A stretch of DNA of 64,000 nt from Acidobacteriota bacterium (GTDB lineage Bacteria > Acidobacteriota > Terriglobia > Bryobacterales > UBA6623). This document shows positions 38,140-47,940 of this stretch, in pieces; within the stretch, counting starts at the first letter, position 1, and each line of letters starts with the position of its first letter. The notes beneath the pieces were generated by a model, which worked only from the letters and a program-made list of their open reading frames with translations, was not told the origin of the DNA and did not search any database. The translations under genes and the position numbers were made by a program. The stretch covers positions 20,939 through 84,938 of the forward strand of contig WGMB01000012.1 in the NCBI GenBank assembly GCA_016125275.1. Direction: 5' to 3'.

Positions 38140-38386
38140 AGGTTGCGTCCGGATCCTCGGCCCTGTTCCTCCGCAAATCCGGATGAAACCATCACAGTTG
38201 TCGGAATCGGCGGTCCGGTCCCCGGCCGGCGCGGCTTCGGCGGGCGCACCGTAACTGCTTTTGTTTGTTAGACCAAGCTCCACGCTGGGGCGCAACGGAT
38301 GTGGCATGGCGCCTGAAATGCAGTCTATGGAGTCCGAGGTCCTCGGTCCGGAGGGGACCTTTGCGCCGACGACGGCACAGATTGCG
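38140..38386. other. 247-base gap upstream of flippase gene
   Basis: No gene is identified with confidence. It contains a GTAAC motif at 38252 and a T-rich run, and the last 80 bases are open in the flippase frame, so the flippase may start at ATG 38306 instead of 38387. Confidence 0.4.
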
Positions 38387-39670
38387 ATGAAAACCCGTCC
38401 CCAGCGCCCGGAGGGAAGTTCCCTGCTGCGAGGCGGAGCTCTGTCCACCATCGACCAGGGCATGGTCAGCGGCGCGAGCTTTTTGACCACCGTCGCCACC
38501 GGCCGAGCCTGCGGAGCCGAAGGCCTCGGCGCCTACGCCTTGGCGTTGGGCGTGCTCATGACCGTGGCGGTGGCCCAGGGCGCTCTGCTCTCCAAGCCTT
38601 ACATCAACCTCCACCGCTCCGCCGAGCGGCCCCGCGAATACGCCGGCGGAACCCTGCTGCTGACCATCGCCTTCGGCCTCGCCGGCGCGCTGCTGATGGC
38701 GGCGGCCTCCGGCGCTCTGGCTCTGGGCGGAGCCCCCGGAGAGCTGACCGCGGCGCTGCTGGCCGCCGCCGCCGCGCTTCCCTTCGTGCTGCTGAGGGAC
38801 TGCTTGCGGCAGTACCTGTTCGCCCACCTGCTGCTGCGCCGGACGCTGCTGATGGACGCCGTCTGGGTCGGGCTGCAGCTCGCCGTGGTGGCGGCGCTGT
38901 TCGGCCTGGGTCTGCTCACGCCCGTCTCGGCCTTCGCCGCCATCGGCGGGGCGGCCTTGGTCACCGCGGCGACCGGCGTTTGGACGCTGCGCCACGAGTT
39001 CCGGTTCGGCGCGGCGGCTTTTCGCGACGCCTGGCGGACCAGTTGGCGGTTCGGCTTCTGGACCACCCTCTCGGAGCTGTGCCAGCAGAGCCGCACGCAC
39101 CTGGTGCAGTGGCTGCTGGTCCTGATGCAGGGCTTGCAGGCGGCCGGCGCGCTGGCGGCGGCCCTGTCGATCGTGCGGATCGTGAATCCTTTGTTATTGA
39201 GTCTGTCCAATGTCGGCGAGCCGCACCTGGCGCGGGCTTACGCCGAAGGCGGCGCCCGCAAGGTGCAGGGCATCGCCATGAAGATGGCCGCGCTGGCTTC
39301 GGCCGCGCTGGCCCCCATCTGTTTGCTGGCCGCCTGGCAGGGCCAAGCGGTGATCTCTCTGTTGTTCGGCAAGTCCCTCGAGGTGGAGGGTTCGGTGCTC
39401 GGCCTGCTGCTGGCCTCGGTGGCGCTGGGCGTGGCGGCCTACCCCTTCTCGGCGTCTCTGTACGCCGTGGGACGGCCGCAGACGGCGTTGAACGTTCGCG
39501 TGCTGGCGCTGCTTGCCGGCGCCGTCTCGGCCTTGGCGCTCACGCCTCGGCTCGGGGCCCAAGGCGCCGCGGCCAGCTTGGTCGTCTCGGCGGGCGTCGC
39601 CCTGCTCTTGTTATTGGTCCTGTTTGCGCGCGCCGCGCGCCCCTCGGAACCCGTTCCGGAGGCTACGTGA
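38387..39670 (+). CDS. oligosaccharide flippase / polysaccharide exporter-like membrane protein
   Basis: About 427 residues with some 12 transmembrane helices, of the MATE/MurJ-like polysaccharide-transport superfamily (Wzx type). The start ALSTIDQGMVSGASFLTTVA and ATGRACGAEGLGAYALALGV is typical: a membrane helix followed by GxxxxGxYxLA. It presumably flips lipid-linked sugars across the inner membrane. The stop overlaps the next glycosyltransferase as GTGA, so the two form a unit. ATG 38306 would add 27 residues. Confidence 0.85.
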   Translation: MKTRPQRPEGSSLLRGGALSTIDQGMVSGASFLTTVATGRACGAEGLGAYALALGVLMTVAVAQGALLSKPYINLHRSAERPREYAGGTLLLTIAFGLAGALLMAAASGALALGGAPGELTAALLAAAAALPFVLLRDCLRQYLFAHLLLRRTLLMDAVWVGLQLAVVAALFGLGLLTPVSAFAAIGGAALVTAATGVWTLRHEFRFGAAAFRDAWRTSWRFGFWTTLSELCQQSRTHLVQWLLVLMQGLQAAGALAAALSIVRIVNPLLLSLSNVGEPHLARAYAEGGARKVQGIAMKMAALASAALAPICLLAAWQGQAVISLLFGKSLEVEGSVLGLLLASVALGVAAYPFSASLYAVGRPQTALNVRVLALLAGAVSALALTPRLGAQGAAASLVVSAGVALLLLLVLFARAARPSEPVPEAT

Positions 39671-40953
39671 AGGTCCTGTTGGTCCACAACTTCTACCAGA
39701 AACTGGGCGGCGAGGACGTCTCGGTGGACGCCGAGGCCGATTTGCTCGAAAGCCGGGGACATGAGGTGATCCGCTACAGCAGGCGGAGCGCCGACGTCTC
39801 CACTATGCCCGCCTGGAAGGTCGCCCTGGGAGCCGTCTGGAGCCCCCGTACGTTTCTCGAAGTCCGCGCCCTCATCAAGAGCCGCCGCCCGGACGTGCTG
39901 CACTGCACCAACAACTTCCCGTTGGTCTCGCCCTCGGTCTACGAGGCCGCTTCGGTCGAAAGCGTCCCCGTGGTGCAGGCCCTGCGCAACTATCGCTCGA
40001 TGTGCGCCAACGCCTGCTTCTTCCGCAACGACAAGCCGTGCGAGATCTGCCTGACCAAGTCCATCGCCTGGCCGGCCGTCGTCAACGCCTGCTACAAGTC
40101 CAGCCGCACCGCGTCGAGCATCTTCCTGGCGTGGCAGTGGATGCAGCGCGCCGCCGACTCCAAGATCTCCCGCTACTACACGCTGACGGACTTCGCCCGG
40201 ACCAAGTATCTGGCCGCCGGGTTCGACCCCGACCGCGTGGACGTCAAGCCGAACTTCATCGACCCGGACCCCGGCCCGGGCCCGCGCGACGGCGGATACG
40301 CCCTCTTCGCCGGACGCCTCTCGCCGGAAAAAGGCATCGAGGTACTGCTGAAGGCCTGGCGCATCGTCGGCGACCGCGGCCTGCTCAAGATCGTCGGCGA
40401 CGGCCCCGACCAGCCTTTGGTCCAGCAAGCCCTGGCCGAAGGCCTGCGCTGCGAGTACCTGGGCCAGCAGCCCCAGAACGAAGTCCTCAACCTGGCTGGC
40501 GGCGCCTCCTTCGTCATCATGTCGTCGACGGTGTTCGAGACCTTCGGCCGCACGATCATTGAAGCGTTTTCCCGCGGCGTGCCCGTCATCGTGCCGCGGC
40601 TGGGAGCTTTGGGCGAGCTCGTTCGCGACGGAGTCACCGGCCTCTGCTTCGAGCCCGGCGACTCCGAGGGGCTGGCGCGCTGCGCCATCGAGCTGATCGG
40701 AAATCCCAGCCTCTGCCGACGCATGGGCGAGGCCGCCCGGCTGGAGTACGAACGCCACTACACCGCCGACGCGAACCACCTCAAGCTGGTCTCCATCTAC
40801 CAGCGCGCCATCGAAACCCAGCGGGGCGGATCGAGCGATCCGCGCAAGTCCGAGGACCATCTGCGGCAACCGGCCGGCGAGCATTCGGCGCATTCGGGGA
40901 GCCTCGCCTGCGCCCTGCCCTCCGACGCCCCCGACAGCCCGGCTTCCCATTGA
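39667..40953 (+). CDS. family 4 glycosyltransferase
   Basis: A 428-residue GT-B retaining glycosyltransferase. MKVLLVHNFYQKLGGEDVSV is the N-terminal donor/acceptor fold start; the GT4 core is ALFAGRLSPEKGIEVLLKAW, LLKIVGDGPDQPLVQQ, and the E-x7-E motif in FETFGRTIIEAFSRGVPVIV. Four cysteines cluster at ANACFFRNDKPCEIC, a feature of a GT4 subgroup. The last 30 residues are a hydrophilic tail of no clear function. GTG start overlaps the flippase stop. The pair suggests assembly and export of a surface glycan. Confidence 0.88.
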   Translation: MKVLLVHNFYQKLGGEDVSVDAEADLLESRGHEVIRYSRRSADVSTMPAWKVALGAVWSPRTFLEVRALIKSRRPDVLHCTNNFPLVSPSVYEAASVESVPVVQALRNYRSMCANACFFRNDKPCEICLTKSIAWPAVVNACYKSSRTASSIFLAWQWMQRAADSKISRYYTLTDFARTKYLAAGFDPDRVDVKPNFIDPDPGPGPRDGGYALFAGRLSPEKGIEVLLKAWRIVGDRGLLKIVGDGPDQPLVQQALAEGLRCEYLGQQPQNEVLNLAGGASFVIMSSTVFETFGRTIIEAFSRGVPVIVPRLGALGELVRDGVTGLCFEPGDSEGLARCAIELIGNPSLCRRMGEAARLEYERHYTADANHLKLVSIYQRAIETQRGGSSDPRKSEDHLRQPAGEHSAHSGSLACALPSDAPDSPASH

Positions 40954-40978
40954 CAACACAAGGCTTGCCCCCTAAACT
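40950..40978 (+). promoter_or_regulatory. strong sigma-70 promoter for PSD1/DUF1501 pair
   Basis: Perfect TTGACA (40950-40955), 17-base spacer, TAAACT (40973-40978). Predicted start about 40985, leaving a short leader with GAGG before the GTG at 40999. The -35 overlaps the glycosyltransferase stop codon. Confidence 0.75.
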
Positions 40979-40998
40979 CAAGGCCGACTCGAGGCCCC

Positions 40999-43590
40999 GT
41001 GAAGAGCTGCCTTGCGCTGACCCTCGCCCTCCTTGCCCCAGCCGCCTGGGCCGCTGACCCGGTTTCTTTCTCGGAACAGATCCGGCCCTTGCTCGAAAAG
41101 CGCTGCCTGGGCTGCCACGGCGCCGAGCAGCAAATGTCCGGCCTGGACCTCAGCGCCCGCGAATCCGCCCTGCGCGGCGGCGCCCACGGCCCGGCCATCC
41201 AGCCCGACAACCCCGCCGAGAGCCTGTTGCTGGCCTACGTGCGCGGCTCCAAGGAGCCCCGCATGCCGCTGGGCGACGCCCTCGCCGCCGACGACGTCGA
41301 GCTGCTCGCGCGCTGGGTCGAGCAGGGCGCGCCCTACGACGCCACGCTCTCCTCCAAGGCCGCGCCGGCCGACGATCCGGCCTCCTGGTGGGCCTTCCAG
41401 CCTCCCGTCCAAGCTCCTCCGCCCACCGTGGCGGACGCTCGCTGGCGCCGCAATCCCATCGACGCCTTCGTGCGGGCCCGTCTCGACGCAGCCGGCGTGG
41501 AACCCGCACCGCCGGCCGATCGGCGCACTCTCATCCGCCGCGCCTGGCTCGACCTCGTCGGGATGCTCCCACCGCCCGACGAGGTCGAGCGTTTCGTCGC
41601 CGACTCCTCGCCAGACGCCTGGACGCGCTTGGTGGACGACCTGCTCGCCAAGCCGCAGTACGGCGAGCGCTGGGGCCGCCACTGGCTCGACGTCGCCCGT
41701 TATGCGGACAGCTCGGGCTACGAGCACGACTTCGACTACCCCGACGCCTGGCGCTTCCGCGACTACGTAATCGCGTCGTTCAACCAGGACAAGCCCTACG
41801 ACCGCTTCGTGCAGGAGCAGTTGGCCGGCGACGAGCTCTCGGACTGGAGCTTCGAGACCCTCATCGCCACCGGCTTCCAACGCATCGGCCCGCGCGTGCT
41901 CTTCCGCGAGAAGGACAACCCGGAGTACCGCTACAACTATCTCGACGACATGATCCAGACCTCCAGCCGGGCCTTCATGGGCCTGTCCGTGGAGTGCGCC
42001 CGCTGTCACGATCACAAGTTCGACCCCATTCAGCAGCTCGACTACTACCGGATGATGGCGATCTTCTTCCCGCACATCCGCTACGACTTCCCGCTGGCGT
42101 CGGAAGCCCAGATCCGCGAGTACGAGACCCGCAAGACGGCTGTCGAGCAGAGCATCGCGCCGCTCAACGCCCGCATTCGTGAGATCGAGGCGCCCTACCG
42201 CGAGATGCAGCGCCGCGAGCAGCTCAAGGGCTTCCCGCAGGAGATCCAGGACGCCGTCAACACCCCGGAAGCCGAGCGGACCGAGGGTCAGAAGCTGCTG
42301 GCCGAGCAGGTCCTGTCGATCGGCGTCGGCAACTACGGCCGGCTGCTGAGCGACGAGGACCGCCAACAGGTCCAATCGCTCAAGGTCCGCATCGCCGAGC
42401 TCGAGAAGGAGCTGCCCGAGCCCTTGCCCACCGCCATGGGCGTGCGCGACGGCGACTACCGCTCGGCGCCCGATGGCCGCGGCGACGAAGTGCAGCCCGG
42501 CAAGGGCGAACGAGAGGTCTATGAGAACGTCGGCCCGTTCGTGCCCGAGCCCGGCCGGCCCTACAACCCGCCGGTGGCGCATCTGCTGCCACACTCGGAC
42601 TATCACGACAAGGGCCCGGTGGTGGAGCCGGGCGTGGTGACCATCCTGGCGCGTCTGGGCGAGTTCGACCCACAGCCGCCCGACAACGGTCGCGTTTCCA
42701 CCGGCCGCCGGCTGGCTTTGGCAAAGTGGCTCACCTCCGGCGAGCACCCCCTCACGTCCCGTGTGATGGCCAACCGCATCTGGCAGCACCACTTCGGCCG
42801 CGGCCTGGTGCTCACGGCCAGCAATTTCGGCAAGATGGGCCGCAAGCCCACCCACCCCGAGCTGCTGGACTGGTTGGCGGTCGAGTTCGTCAAGCAGGGC
42901 TGGAGCGTCAAGGCGCTGCACCGGCTGATCCTCGATTCGGAAACCTACCGCATGGCCTCGGTCTGGAACCCGCCCGGCGCATCCGCCGCCGACCCCGAGA
43001 ACAACCTGCTGTGGCGCTACCCCAGCCGGCGCCTGGAAGGCGAGATCGTGCGTGACATCACCCTCGAAGCCGCCGGGTCGCTGAACCTCGAGGCCGGCGG
43101 CGAGCCCTTCTTCCCGCCGATCCCCGAAGCCGTCCGCGAGTCCTTCCTCAAAGGCCGTTGGGAGATGACCCAGCCCGGCCCGGCCGTCTGGCGCCGCAGC
43201 GTCTACTCCTACCAGAAGCGCGGCCTGCGCTACCCCATGTTCGAGGTCTTTGACCAGCCCAGCATGAACGTGACCTGCGAACGCCGCACCACGACGACTG
43301 TACCCACCCAGGCGCTGACGCTGCTCAACAACCAACTGATCCTCGAGCAGGCGGCTCTGTTCGCCCGCCGCGTACGCGACGAGGCCGGCGCCGACCCGGC
43401 CGCCCAAGTCGACCGCGCCTGGCGCATCGCCCTGAGCCGTCCGCCCTCGGACGAAGAGCTGGAGGGCAACCGAGCCTTCCTGGCTCGCCAGCGCGACTAC
43501 CACGCGCGAACCGACGACCCCTCGCTGGCGGCTCTCACCGACCTGTGCGACGTCGTCCTCAACCTCAACGAGTTCGTGTACGTGCCGTAA
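40999..43590 (+). CDS. PSD1-type planctomycete cytochrome c protein (PSCyt1/PSCyt2/PSD1)
   Basis: An 863-residue exported protein. Signal peptide MKSCLALTLALLAPAAWA; heme site CLGCH at 36-40 in the PSCyt1 domain (MSGLDLSARESALRGG follows). The PSCyt2/DUF1549 domain is marked by NPIDAFVRARLDAAGVEPAP and RHWLDVARYADSSGYEHD. The PSD1/DUF1553 domain has HPLTSRVMANRIWQHHFGRG and KMGRKPTHPELLDWLAVEF. It always pairs with a DUF1501 protein, here overlapping by one base (TAATG). Members are linked with polysaccharide use in planctomycetes and acidobacteria. Confidence 0.92.
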   Translation: MKSCLALTLALLAPAAWAADPVSFSEQIRPLLEKRCLGCHGAEQQMSGLDLSARESALRGGAHGPAIQPDNPAESLLLAYVRGSKEPRMPLGDALAADDVELLARWVEQGAPYDATLSSKAAPADDPASWWAFQPPVQAPPPTVADARWRRNPIDAFVRARLDAAGVEPAPPADRRTLIRRAWLDLVGMLPPPDEVERFVADSSPDAWTRLVDDLLAKPQYGERWGRHWLDVARYADSSGYEHDFDYPDAWRFRDYVIASFNQDKPYDRFVQEQLAGDELSDWSFETLIATGFQRIGPRVLFREKDNPEYRYNYLDDMIQTSSRAFMGLSVECARCHDHKFDPIQQLDYYRMMAIFFPHIRYDFPLASEAQIREYETRKTAVEQSIAPLNARIREIEAPYREMQRREQLKGFPQEIQDAVNTPEAERTEGQKLLAEQVLSIGVGNYGRLLSDEDRQQVQSLKVRIAELEKELPEPLPTAMGVRDGDYRSAPDGRGDEVQPGKGEREVYENVGPFVPEPGRPYNPPVAHLLPHSDYHDKGPVVEPGVVTILARLGEFDPQPPDNGRVSTGRRLALAKWLTSGEHPLTSRVMANRIWQHHFGRGLVLTASNFGKMGRKPTHPELLDWLAVEFVKQGWSVKALHRLILDSETYRMASVWNPPGASAADPENNLLWRYPSRRLEGEIVRDITLEAAGSLNLEAGGEPFFPPIPEAVRESFLKGRWEMTQPGPAVWRRSVYSYQKRGLRYPMFEVFDQPSMNVTCERRTTTTVPTQALTLLNNQLILEQAALFARRVRDEAGADPAAQVDRAWRIALSRPPSDEELEGNRAFLARQRDYHARTDDPSLAALTDLCDVVLNLNEFVYVP

Positions 43591-45047
43591 TGAAGCAGCG
43601 CATCCTCTCCCGACGCGATCTCTTGTTCAAGGCCGGCGAAGGCGTCTCCGGCCTCGCCCTGGCGTCGATGCTGGCGCGCGACGGCCTGCTCGCCAAAGAG
43701 GCCCCGTCGTCGGCTTGCGCCGCGCCCGACGGCGTCACCTCGCCCCTGGCGCCCCGCAACCCGCACTTCGAGCCGCGCGCCAAGGCCGTCATCTCGCTGT
43801 TCATGAGCGGCGGCGTCAGCCACGTCGACACCTTCGACTACAAGCCCGAGCTGCAGAAACATCACGGCGAGCCGCTGTCGGGCTTCGGCCGCATCCGCGT
43901 CCGCCAGGGCTTTCCCGGCCCGCTGATGAAGAGCCCCTTCGAGTTCAAGCCCCACGGCCAATCGGGCAAGCTGGTCAGCGAGCTGTTCCCCAAGATCGGC
44001 GGCGTGGTGGACGAGCTGGCCTTCGTCCACTCCTGCCAGGGCCGCTCGAACGACCACGTGGTGGCGCACTACGAGTGGAACACCGGCTCCCTGCTGATGG
44101 GCCACCCCTCGGTGGGCTCCTGGGTGACCTACGGGCTCGGCTCGGAGAACCAGAACCTGCCCGGCTTCGTGGTGGTCTATGACCAGAAGGGCGGCCCCTT
44201 CAGCGGTCCCGCCAACTGGTCCAGCGGCTATCTGCCGGCCGCCTACCAGGGCACCGTCTTTCGCGCCAAGGGCGACCCGATCCTCGACCTCACGCCGCCC
44301 GAGCAGTACGTCACGCCCGAGCAGCAGCGCGCGCGCCTGGACCATCTGGCCTGGCTCAACCAAAAGCACGCCGACGAGCGCCCGGCCGAAGCCGAGCTCG
44401 CCGCCCGCATCGCCAGCTACGAGCTCGCCTACCGCATGCAGGGCTGCGCCCCGGAAGCCGTGGACATCTCCAAGGAGTCCGCCGCCACCCGCAAGCTCTA
44501 CGGGCTCGACGAGCCGGCCACGGCGGGCTTCGGCAAGCAGTGCCTGCTGGCCCGCCGCCTGGTCGAGCGTGGCGTCCGCTTCGTGCAGCTCTACAGCGGC
44601 GCCCTGCTCCAGCAGAACGTCGACACCTGGGACGCCCACTCCAACCTGATCGAGAACCACAACATGCACGCCCAGGAGGTCGACGGCCCCATCGCGGGCC
44701 TCATCACCGACCTCAAGCAGCGCGGGCTGCTCGACGACACGCTCGTGTTCTGGCACTCCGAGTTCGGCCGCATGCCGATCTCCCAGCGCGGCCTCGGGCG
44801 TGACCACAACCCCGGCGCGATGACCACGTTCTTCGCCGGCGCGGGCATCCCGGGCGGCCAATCCATCGGAGCCACTGACGACTTCGGATACCGCGCCGCG
44901 GAGCAGGTCGTCACCTACCACGACCTCCACGCCACCATCCTGCACCTGCTCGGGCTGGACCACAAGCGCCTGACCTACCCCTTCAACGGCCGCAACATGC
45001 GCTTGACGGACGTGCACGGCGAGCTGATTCCGCAGCTCATCGCCTAG
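43590..45047 (+). CDS. DUF1501 domain protein, Tat-exported
   Basis: A 485-residue protein of the DUF1501 (sulfatase-like alkaline-phosphatase superfamily) group. The N-terminus SRRDLLFKAGEGVSGLALAS is a Tat signal. Conserved blocks are AKAVISLFMSGGVSHVDTFD then YKPEL, FVHSCQGRSNDHVVAHYEWN then TG, FVQLYSGALLQQNVDTWDAH, and TLVFWHSEFGRMP, the last with the metal-site HSEFGR pattern. It starts in the TAATG overlap with the PSD1 gene and is its obligate neighbour. Enzymatic reaction unproven in this family. Confidence 0.92.
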   Translation: MKQRILSRRDLLFKAGEGVSGLALASMLARDGLLAKEAPSSACAAPDGVTSPLAPRNPHFEPRAKAVISLFMSGGVSHVDTFDYKPELQKHHGEPLSGFGRIRVRQGFPGPLMKSPFEFKPHGQSGKLVSELFPKIGGVVDELAFVHSCQGRSNDHVVAHYEWNTGSLLMGHPSVGSWVTYGLGSENQNLPGFVVVYDQKGGPFSGPANWSSGYLPAAYQGTVFRAKGDPILDLTPPEQYVTPEQQRARLDHLAWLNQKHADERPAEAELAARIASYELAYRMQGCAPEAVDISKESAATRKLYGLDEPATAGFGKQCLLARRLVERGVRFVQLYSGALLQQNVDTWDAHSNLIENHNMHAQEVDGPIAGLITDLKQRGLLDDTLVFWHSEFGRMPISQRGLGRDHNPGAMTTFFAGAGIPGGQSIGATDDFGYRAAEQVVTYHDLHATILHLLGLDHKRLTYPFNGRNMRLTDVHGELIPQLIA

Positions 45048-45055
45048 CACGAGCC

Positions 45056-46222
45056 TCAGTACAGCTCGATCCAGTGTTGGTCGTCCGCCGACGGCAGGGT
45101 GTCCACCCTGTCGCCGGTCTCCGAATCCAGCAACACCAGCGCCGCTCCCGGGTCGCGCGTCGTCGCCGCCAGCACGGCGCCCGACGAATCCAGCTTCAGC
45201 AGCACGTCCCCGTCGCCCACGCCCTCGCCTTCGAAGGCGAACACCTTCTCCATCGCCGCCGTCGCCACGTCGAACACCCAAATGCGCCGCACGCCGCTGC
45301 CGGCGTAGACCTTCTCGCCGGTCGGGTGGACCGCCAGCCGGCCAAAGCCCGTCAGCTTCTGCGAAACCGTCATCGTGCGCGTATCCACGAAGTACAACTG
45401 GAAGCTCGCCGTCGTCGCGAACAGCAACTCGCCGCTGGGATGCGCCGCCAGGTCGTCCACCTGGGTATTCCCCGGCAGGCTCACCGACCCCGGGCGCAGC
45501 GTGCGGGTCGCCATGTCCAGCGCGACCAGCCGCGTCTCGGAGGCGTTGAACTGGCCGCCCTTGGGCCCGTCCCACACCGCGATGTAGGCGACGCCGCCGT
45601 CCGGCGCGAAGACCGCCTTGTGCGGATTCACCTCGGCCGGAAACGGCACGGCCGCCAGCACGGCCCTCTTGCGGGCGTCCACCAGCAGGGCCTCGGTGGA
45701 GCCGTCCGCGGCGTACCCCACCAGCAGCAGCGTCGTCTGGTCGGGCGAAAGCGCCATGTCCAGAAAGGTCGTCGCGCCCAGGTCCAGCGAATCCACCAAG
45801 CCGCCCGCCCGGTCGTCGAGAAACCGGATCGAGTTGTTCGTCGACGAGTCCAGCAGGTACGTCATCGACTCCGCGCCCGGCGGATCGTCCTCCGCCGCGC
45901 CCGCCGTCACCGCCACCGTCGCGGTCACCTTGCCGGGGTTCACGGGGTAGCGCACGCGCGGCCCGCCGTCCTCGGCCGTCAGCATCCCGTTGCGGCCCTC
46001 GGCCAGCGCCAGCGACCACAGCAGCGTCAGCGGCAACGACGCCTTGTTCAGCCGCGCGACGTCCTTCTCCTGCTCGGACTTCTCGAAGCCCTTGATCCCG
46101 CGAATCTCATGGCCCGGGCCGTAGTCGTAGATCGGCGGCCGCGTGTTGTCCGCAGAAGGCGCGCAGGCCGACAGCGCCGCCGCCGCAGCCACGACCGCCG
46201 CCCATGCCGTCCGCCGCCTCAT
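45056..46222 (-). CDS. lipoprotein beta-propeller, YVTN/NHL-like
   Basis: A 388-residue lipoprotein: the lipobox L-S-A-C ends at Cys20. The mature part is a seven-bladed-type propeller with recurring strand sets, such as LDMALSPDQTTLLLVGYAAD, HKAVFAPDGGVAYIAVWDGP, DDLAAHPSGELLFATTASFQ and RLAVHPTGEKVYAGSGVRRI. The FxxDG/HPxGE cores are typical of YVTN/lactonase-like propellers. The start overlaps the TIGR03437 gene stop as ATGA. Probably anchored in the outer membrane; ligand unknown. Confidence 0.8.
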   Translation of the reverse strand: MRRRTAWAAVVAAAAALSACAPSADNTRPPIYDYGPGHEIRGIKGFEKSEQEKDVARLNKASLPLTLLWSLALAEGRNGMLTAEDGGPRVRYPVNPGKVTATVAVTAGAAEDDPPGAESMTYLLDSSTNNSIRFLDDRAGGLVDSLDLGATTFLDMALSPDQTTLLLVGYAADGSTEALLVDARKRAVLAAVPFPAEVNPHKAVFAPDGGVAYIAVWDGPKGGQFNASETRLVALDMATRTLRPGSVSLPGNTQVDDLAAHPSGELLFATTASFQLYFVDTRTMTVSQKLTGFGRLAVHPTGEKVYAGSGVRRIWVFDVATAAMEKVFAFEGEGVGDGDVLLKLDSSGAVLAATTRDPGAALVLLDSETGDRVDTLPSADDQHWIELY

Positions 46223-47859
46223 TGGAAGCTCGCCTCCCGCCCCTCGGCTCCCGCGCTCAGCAGCGCCCCGGCCGCAATCCCTTCCGCCGACAGCGCGCCC
46301 TGCGGAAAGACTTCGCCCACCATCAACCCGCCCCAGGACTGCCCGTCAATCTTCGACGAGGCCGGCAGGGCGCTCAGCACCCGCGCCGGAACGCTCCACT
46401 GCCCGGCGGCGGCGTCGGCCGCACACACGAAAATCGCCGAAGCGCCCCGCGGCTCATCGGCCGAAAAGCCCACCACGTACACTCGGTCGCGCGTCGCGCC
46501 GCTCCAGCGGATCGTCAGGTCCCGGCCGCGCGGCACGGTCGCCGCCTCGTCCCGATTGGTCCAGGTCAGCCCGGCCGGAACCGTCGCCTCGCCCGAAACC
46601 GCCGGGTCGCTGGTCGATACCGGATACGAGCCGCCCTCCTGGTAGAACGGCGCATCCGTGGGGAAGGCGTCCGGCGCCACTCCCACCAGGCGCCCCAGCG
46701 CCGCCGCCGCCCCGCGCGCGGCGTCCAGCGCCACCGCCACGGCGCCCGCTCCCACGGTCGCCATGGGCGTCAGATCCCCGGCGGCCTGGAGCTGTCGCGC
46801 CAAGGCCCCCGGCCGCAGCACGTTGCCGCCGAAGCCATGCACCTGGCAGGCGCCCACGGGCGGCAGAGCGTAGAGCCTGTTGTAGCTCCAAGGCCCCGAC
46901 GGAGTCTCCAGGAACAGCGCATTGGCATAGTCGAGCTGCGCCTCCGCGCCCAGGCCGGCCGACGCGCTGGGCGCGAACCGCAGCTTCGACAGCGCCAGCA
47001 GCGCCGTCCGCCCGCCCCCTGCAAGGCTCGACAGCGGTCCTTCCTCGCTGCAAGCTCCGCCCTCGGCGGAGACGGCCACGGTCGTGACGTTGCCGACCAC
47101 TCCGCCCGCCGTCACCGACAGCGGCACGTAGCAGCCTTCCGGCGCGTCCGCGGGAACCTCGAAAACAATCTGGTCCACCCCCGCGCAGCAAGGGCTGCGC
47201 CCGGCGTAGAGCAAGCGGGAGACCTTCGCGCCGCCCACGTGGACCTCCACCGGCGTCGGCAGGTTCCCCGGCTCCGGGGCCACGTTGTCGGCGTTCAGCG
47301 CCGCGCCCAACCCGGTCCCCCACAGGGTGGCCGCTTGGCCGGGCCGCAGGCTCTCCGCTTTGGAGTTCAGCGGCTGCTCGGTCTGCGAGACGAAGTTCTG
47401 GACGATCCCCGGCCCGAACCCGCCGCTGTTGACCGCAAAGGCGCCGAAGCTCGCCGCGGTCACCTCCACCGGCGCCCAGTTCGACGCCGCGCCGTCCACC
47501 GTCACCCGCACCGACGCCGCGCCCAGCGGAGCGTCCGACGGCAGCACCGCGTTGATCTGCCCCGCCCCCACATACAGCGGCAAGGCCGCCGCGCAGGCGC
47601 CGTCCCGGCAAACCTCCACGCCGACGCCCGCCAGCGTCGTCTGCAATGGAAACTCCGAGACCGACGCGCCGCCGGCCGGGCCCAGGTTCTTGCCGAACAC
47701 GCTGAAGATCGAGCCGCGCGCCAGCGCCCCGCTCGGCAGCCCCGGCGCGGCAAAGCTCGCCGCGTTCACCACGCCGCGGTAGAAGACGAACGGCTGCCCC
47801 GCCGCCGGGGCGGCCAGCAATCCGAAGAGCGCCGCCGCGCCGGTCCAGAAAGCCCGCAT
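46219..47859 (-). CDS. secreted TIGR03437-type repeat protein
   Basis: A 546-residue exported protein with signal peptide MRAFWTGAAALFGLLAAPAAG. Residues 27-260 are two tandem IPT/TIG-like modules of the Solibacter TIGR03437 kind: GVVNAASFAAPGLPSGALAR, GSIFSVFGKNLGPAGG, LYVGAGQINAVLPSDAPLGA, and LRPGQAATLWGTGLGAALNA, with the second copy ending DQIVFEVPADAPEGCYVPLS. The rest is beta-rich and unrecognised, with isolated cysteines. Function in the family is unknown, probably surface adhesion or matrix. Cotranslated with the lipoprotein propeller. Confidence 0.82.
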   Translation of the reverse strand: MRAFWTGAAALFGLLAAPAAGQPFVFYRGVVNAASFAAPGLPSGALARGSIFSVFGKNLGPAGGASVSEFPLQTTLAGVGVEVCRDGACAAALPLYVGAGQINAVLPSDAPLGAASVRVTVDGAASNWAPVEVTAASFGAFAVNSGGFGPGIVQNFVSQTEQPLNSKAESLRPGQAATLWGTGLGAALNADNVAPEPGNLPTPVEVHVGGAKVSRLLYAGRSPCCAGVDQIVFEVPADAPEGCYVPLSVTAGGVVGNVTTVAVSAEGGACSEEGPLSSLAGGGRTALLALSKLRFAPSASAGLGAEAQLDYANALFLETPSGPWSYNRLYALPPVGACQVHGFGGNVLRPGALARQLQAAGDLTPMATVGAGAVAVALDAARGAAAALGRLVGVAPDAFPTDAPFYQEGGSYPVSTSDPAVSGEATVPAGLTWTNRDEAATVPRGRDLTIRWSGATRDRVYVVGFSADEPRGASAIFVCAADAAAGQWSVPARVLSALPASSKIDGQSWGGLMVGEVFPQGALSAEGIAAGALLSAGAEGREASFQ

Positions 47860-47929
47860 CAGTTTTCGCCGATGGACCCCAGATTAGGCCAACCCGAACG
47901 CCTCTCGCCACCCGCCGGCGGCCCTTTTC

Positions 47930-47935
47930 TACAAT
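47930..47935 (+). promoter_or_regulatory. TACAAT hexamer 5 bases before a GTG start
   Basis: TACAAT ends 5 bases before the GTG of the 58-residue basic protein; transcription would start at the initiation codon. No leader or ribosome site. Confidence 0.45.
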
Positions 47936-47940
47936 GAATT